Assembly: GCA_051867615.1 (NCBI GenBank) | Contig: JBJDYU010000060.1 | Span: forward strand, 1 to 30,532 | From: RGIG5472 sp051867615 | GTDB lineage: Bacteria > Bacillota > Clostridia > Oscillospirales > Oscillospiraceae | Reading direction: 5' to 3' | Length of the DNA: 30,532 bases | Shown: positions 30,171 to 30,532 of the stretch, piece by piece | How positions within the stretch are numbered: position 1 is the first letter of the stretch | Layout: every line of letters begins with the position of its first letter | Position numbers and translations under genes: made by a program | The notes under the pieces: model-generated | What the model was told of the DNA's origin: nothing | What the model saw: the letters and a program-made list of their open reading frames with translations, nothing else | Databases searched by the model: none

Positions 30171-30532
30171 ATGATACACTTAGTTGATATTGATGGTGGG
30201 AATTGGAGAATCCCCTTAAAGGTCTCAAAAGAGCAAGAACTATATGTAGCAAACAGCACCACGATACTTGCAAGAGCATATGCGTATCGAAAATCCAGAA
30301 GTTGTGCTTTTTTAATCTATGACGATGAAACTCCTATTGGAATGGTTTTATATCATGATGAAGCATCACTAAATGCATATATTTTTAGTGAAATATTCAT
30401 TGATGAACATTTTCAAGGAAAAGGATATGGCAGAGCAGCAACGAAACTTGTTCTTGACAACATGAAAAAAGACGGAAAATACAACAAGGTTATTCTTTGC
30501 TATATTGAAGGAAACGACGCTGCGAAAAAACT
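30171..30532 (+). CDS. GNAT-family N-acetyltransferase, 3' end outside the window
   Basis: At least 120 residues, cut by the window end with no stop. The translation (from MIHLVDIDGGNWRIPLKVSK) contains the acetyl-CoA-binding motif EHFQGKGYGRAATKLVLD, the Q/RxxGxG/A loop of GNAT enzymes. The strand before it (AYIFSEIFIDE) also fits. Such proteins acetylate amines or other small molecules; spermidine/spermine-type acetyltransferase is the closest impression. GAGG lies six bases before ATG. The gene is very AT-rich compared with the rest of the window, with TTA, ATA and AGA codons, suggesting recent acquisition. Confidence 0.85.
   Translation, partial: MIHLVDIDGGNWRIPLKVSKEQELYVANSTTILARAYAYRKSRSCAFLIYDDETPIGMVLYHDEASLNAYIFSEIFIDEHFQGKGYGRAATKLVLDNMKKDGKYNKVILCYIEGNDAAKK

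Noticed and set aside
1..30532. CRISPR array or insertion-sequence transposase
   Set aside because: No regularly spaced direct repeats and no transposase or integrase motifs were seen on either strand.

Overview
GC-rich (about 60-65 % by eye) DNA from a strictly anaerobic Gram-positive gut-type bacterium, most likely a member of the Oscillospiraceae/Ruminococcaceae (Flavonifractor, Intestinimonas and Oscillibacter are relatives I would test first). The indications are a glycyl-radical trans-4-hydroxyproline dehydratase, a trimeric HydABC-type [FeFe] hydrogenase, a HydS-type sensory hydrogenase, lipoproteins, SpoIIE-type phosphatases, strong GGAGG ribosome binding sites and sigma-A-type promoters. 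The taxonomic call is an inference from gene content.

Layout. 3-2350: tRNA-Leu(CAG), an HPP-like membrane protein, trmB (minus) and a tiny AT-rich membrane-protein gene. 2352-7574: a LysR regulator divergent from a hydroxyproline operon (activating enzyme, HypD dehydratase, ProC reductase). 7575-8048: no protein gene, but a likely minus-strand small RNA with a consensus promoter and terminator, and two nested inverted repeats in the 3' UTR of a small membrane-protein gene. 8049-10846: the small membrane protein, a second LysR, a terpene-cyclase-fold protein and a NUDIX hydrolase. 10991-13384: a polar amino-acid ABC importer (minus). 13385-13913: gene-free leader and promoter region. 13914-18054: hydC-hydB-hydA, an NAD-linked, probably electron-bifurcating [FeFe] hydrogenase. 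18194-21042: HydS-like sensory hydrogenase with PAS domain plus a SpoIIE/PP2C phosphatase. 21219-22112: lipoprotein. 22313-24830: BlaI/BlaR1-type repressor and membrane protease with visible BlaI boxes. 25073-25648: TetR. 25896-28499: three overlapping lipid genes (CrtO-like acyltransferase, diacylglycerol glycosyltransferase, lipid kinase). 28648-30011: DUF2089 protein, small membrane protein and XRE-membrane regulator. 30171-30532: AT-rich GNAT acetyltransferase cut by the window end.

How the genes work together. HypD turns trans-4-hydroxyproline into pyrroline-5-carboxylate, which ProC reduces to proline, a Stickland electron acceptor; the LysR gene is the obvious regulator. HydABC would move electrons between NADH/ferredoxin and H2, and the next transcription unit looks like an H2 or redox sensor whose output is a Ser/Thr phosphatase. 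The lipid operon looks able to make, acylate and recycle diacylglycerol glycolipids under TetR control.

The observations most worth following are the minus-strand RNA at 7594-7735, the sensory hydrogenase-phosphatase pair with its unassigned C-terminal phosphatase domain, the Ser in the H-cluster motif of HydA, the acyltransferase/glycosyltransferase/kinase operon, and the BlaR1 with a non-penicillin sensor domain. Most systems here belong to known families; I do not claim a wholly new one.
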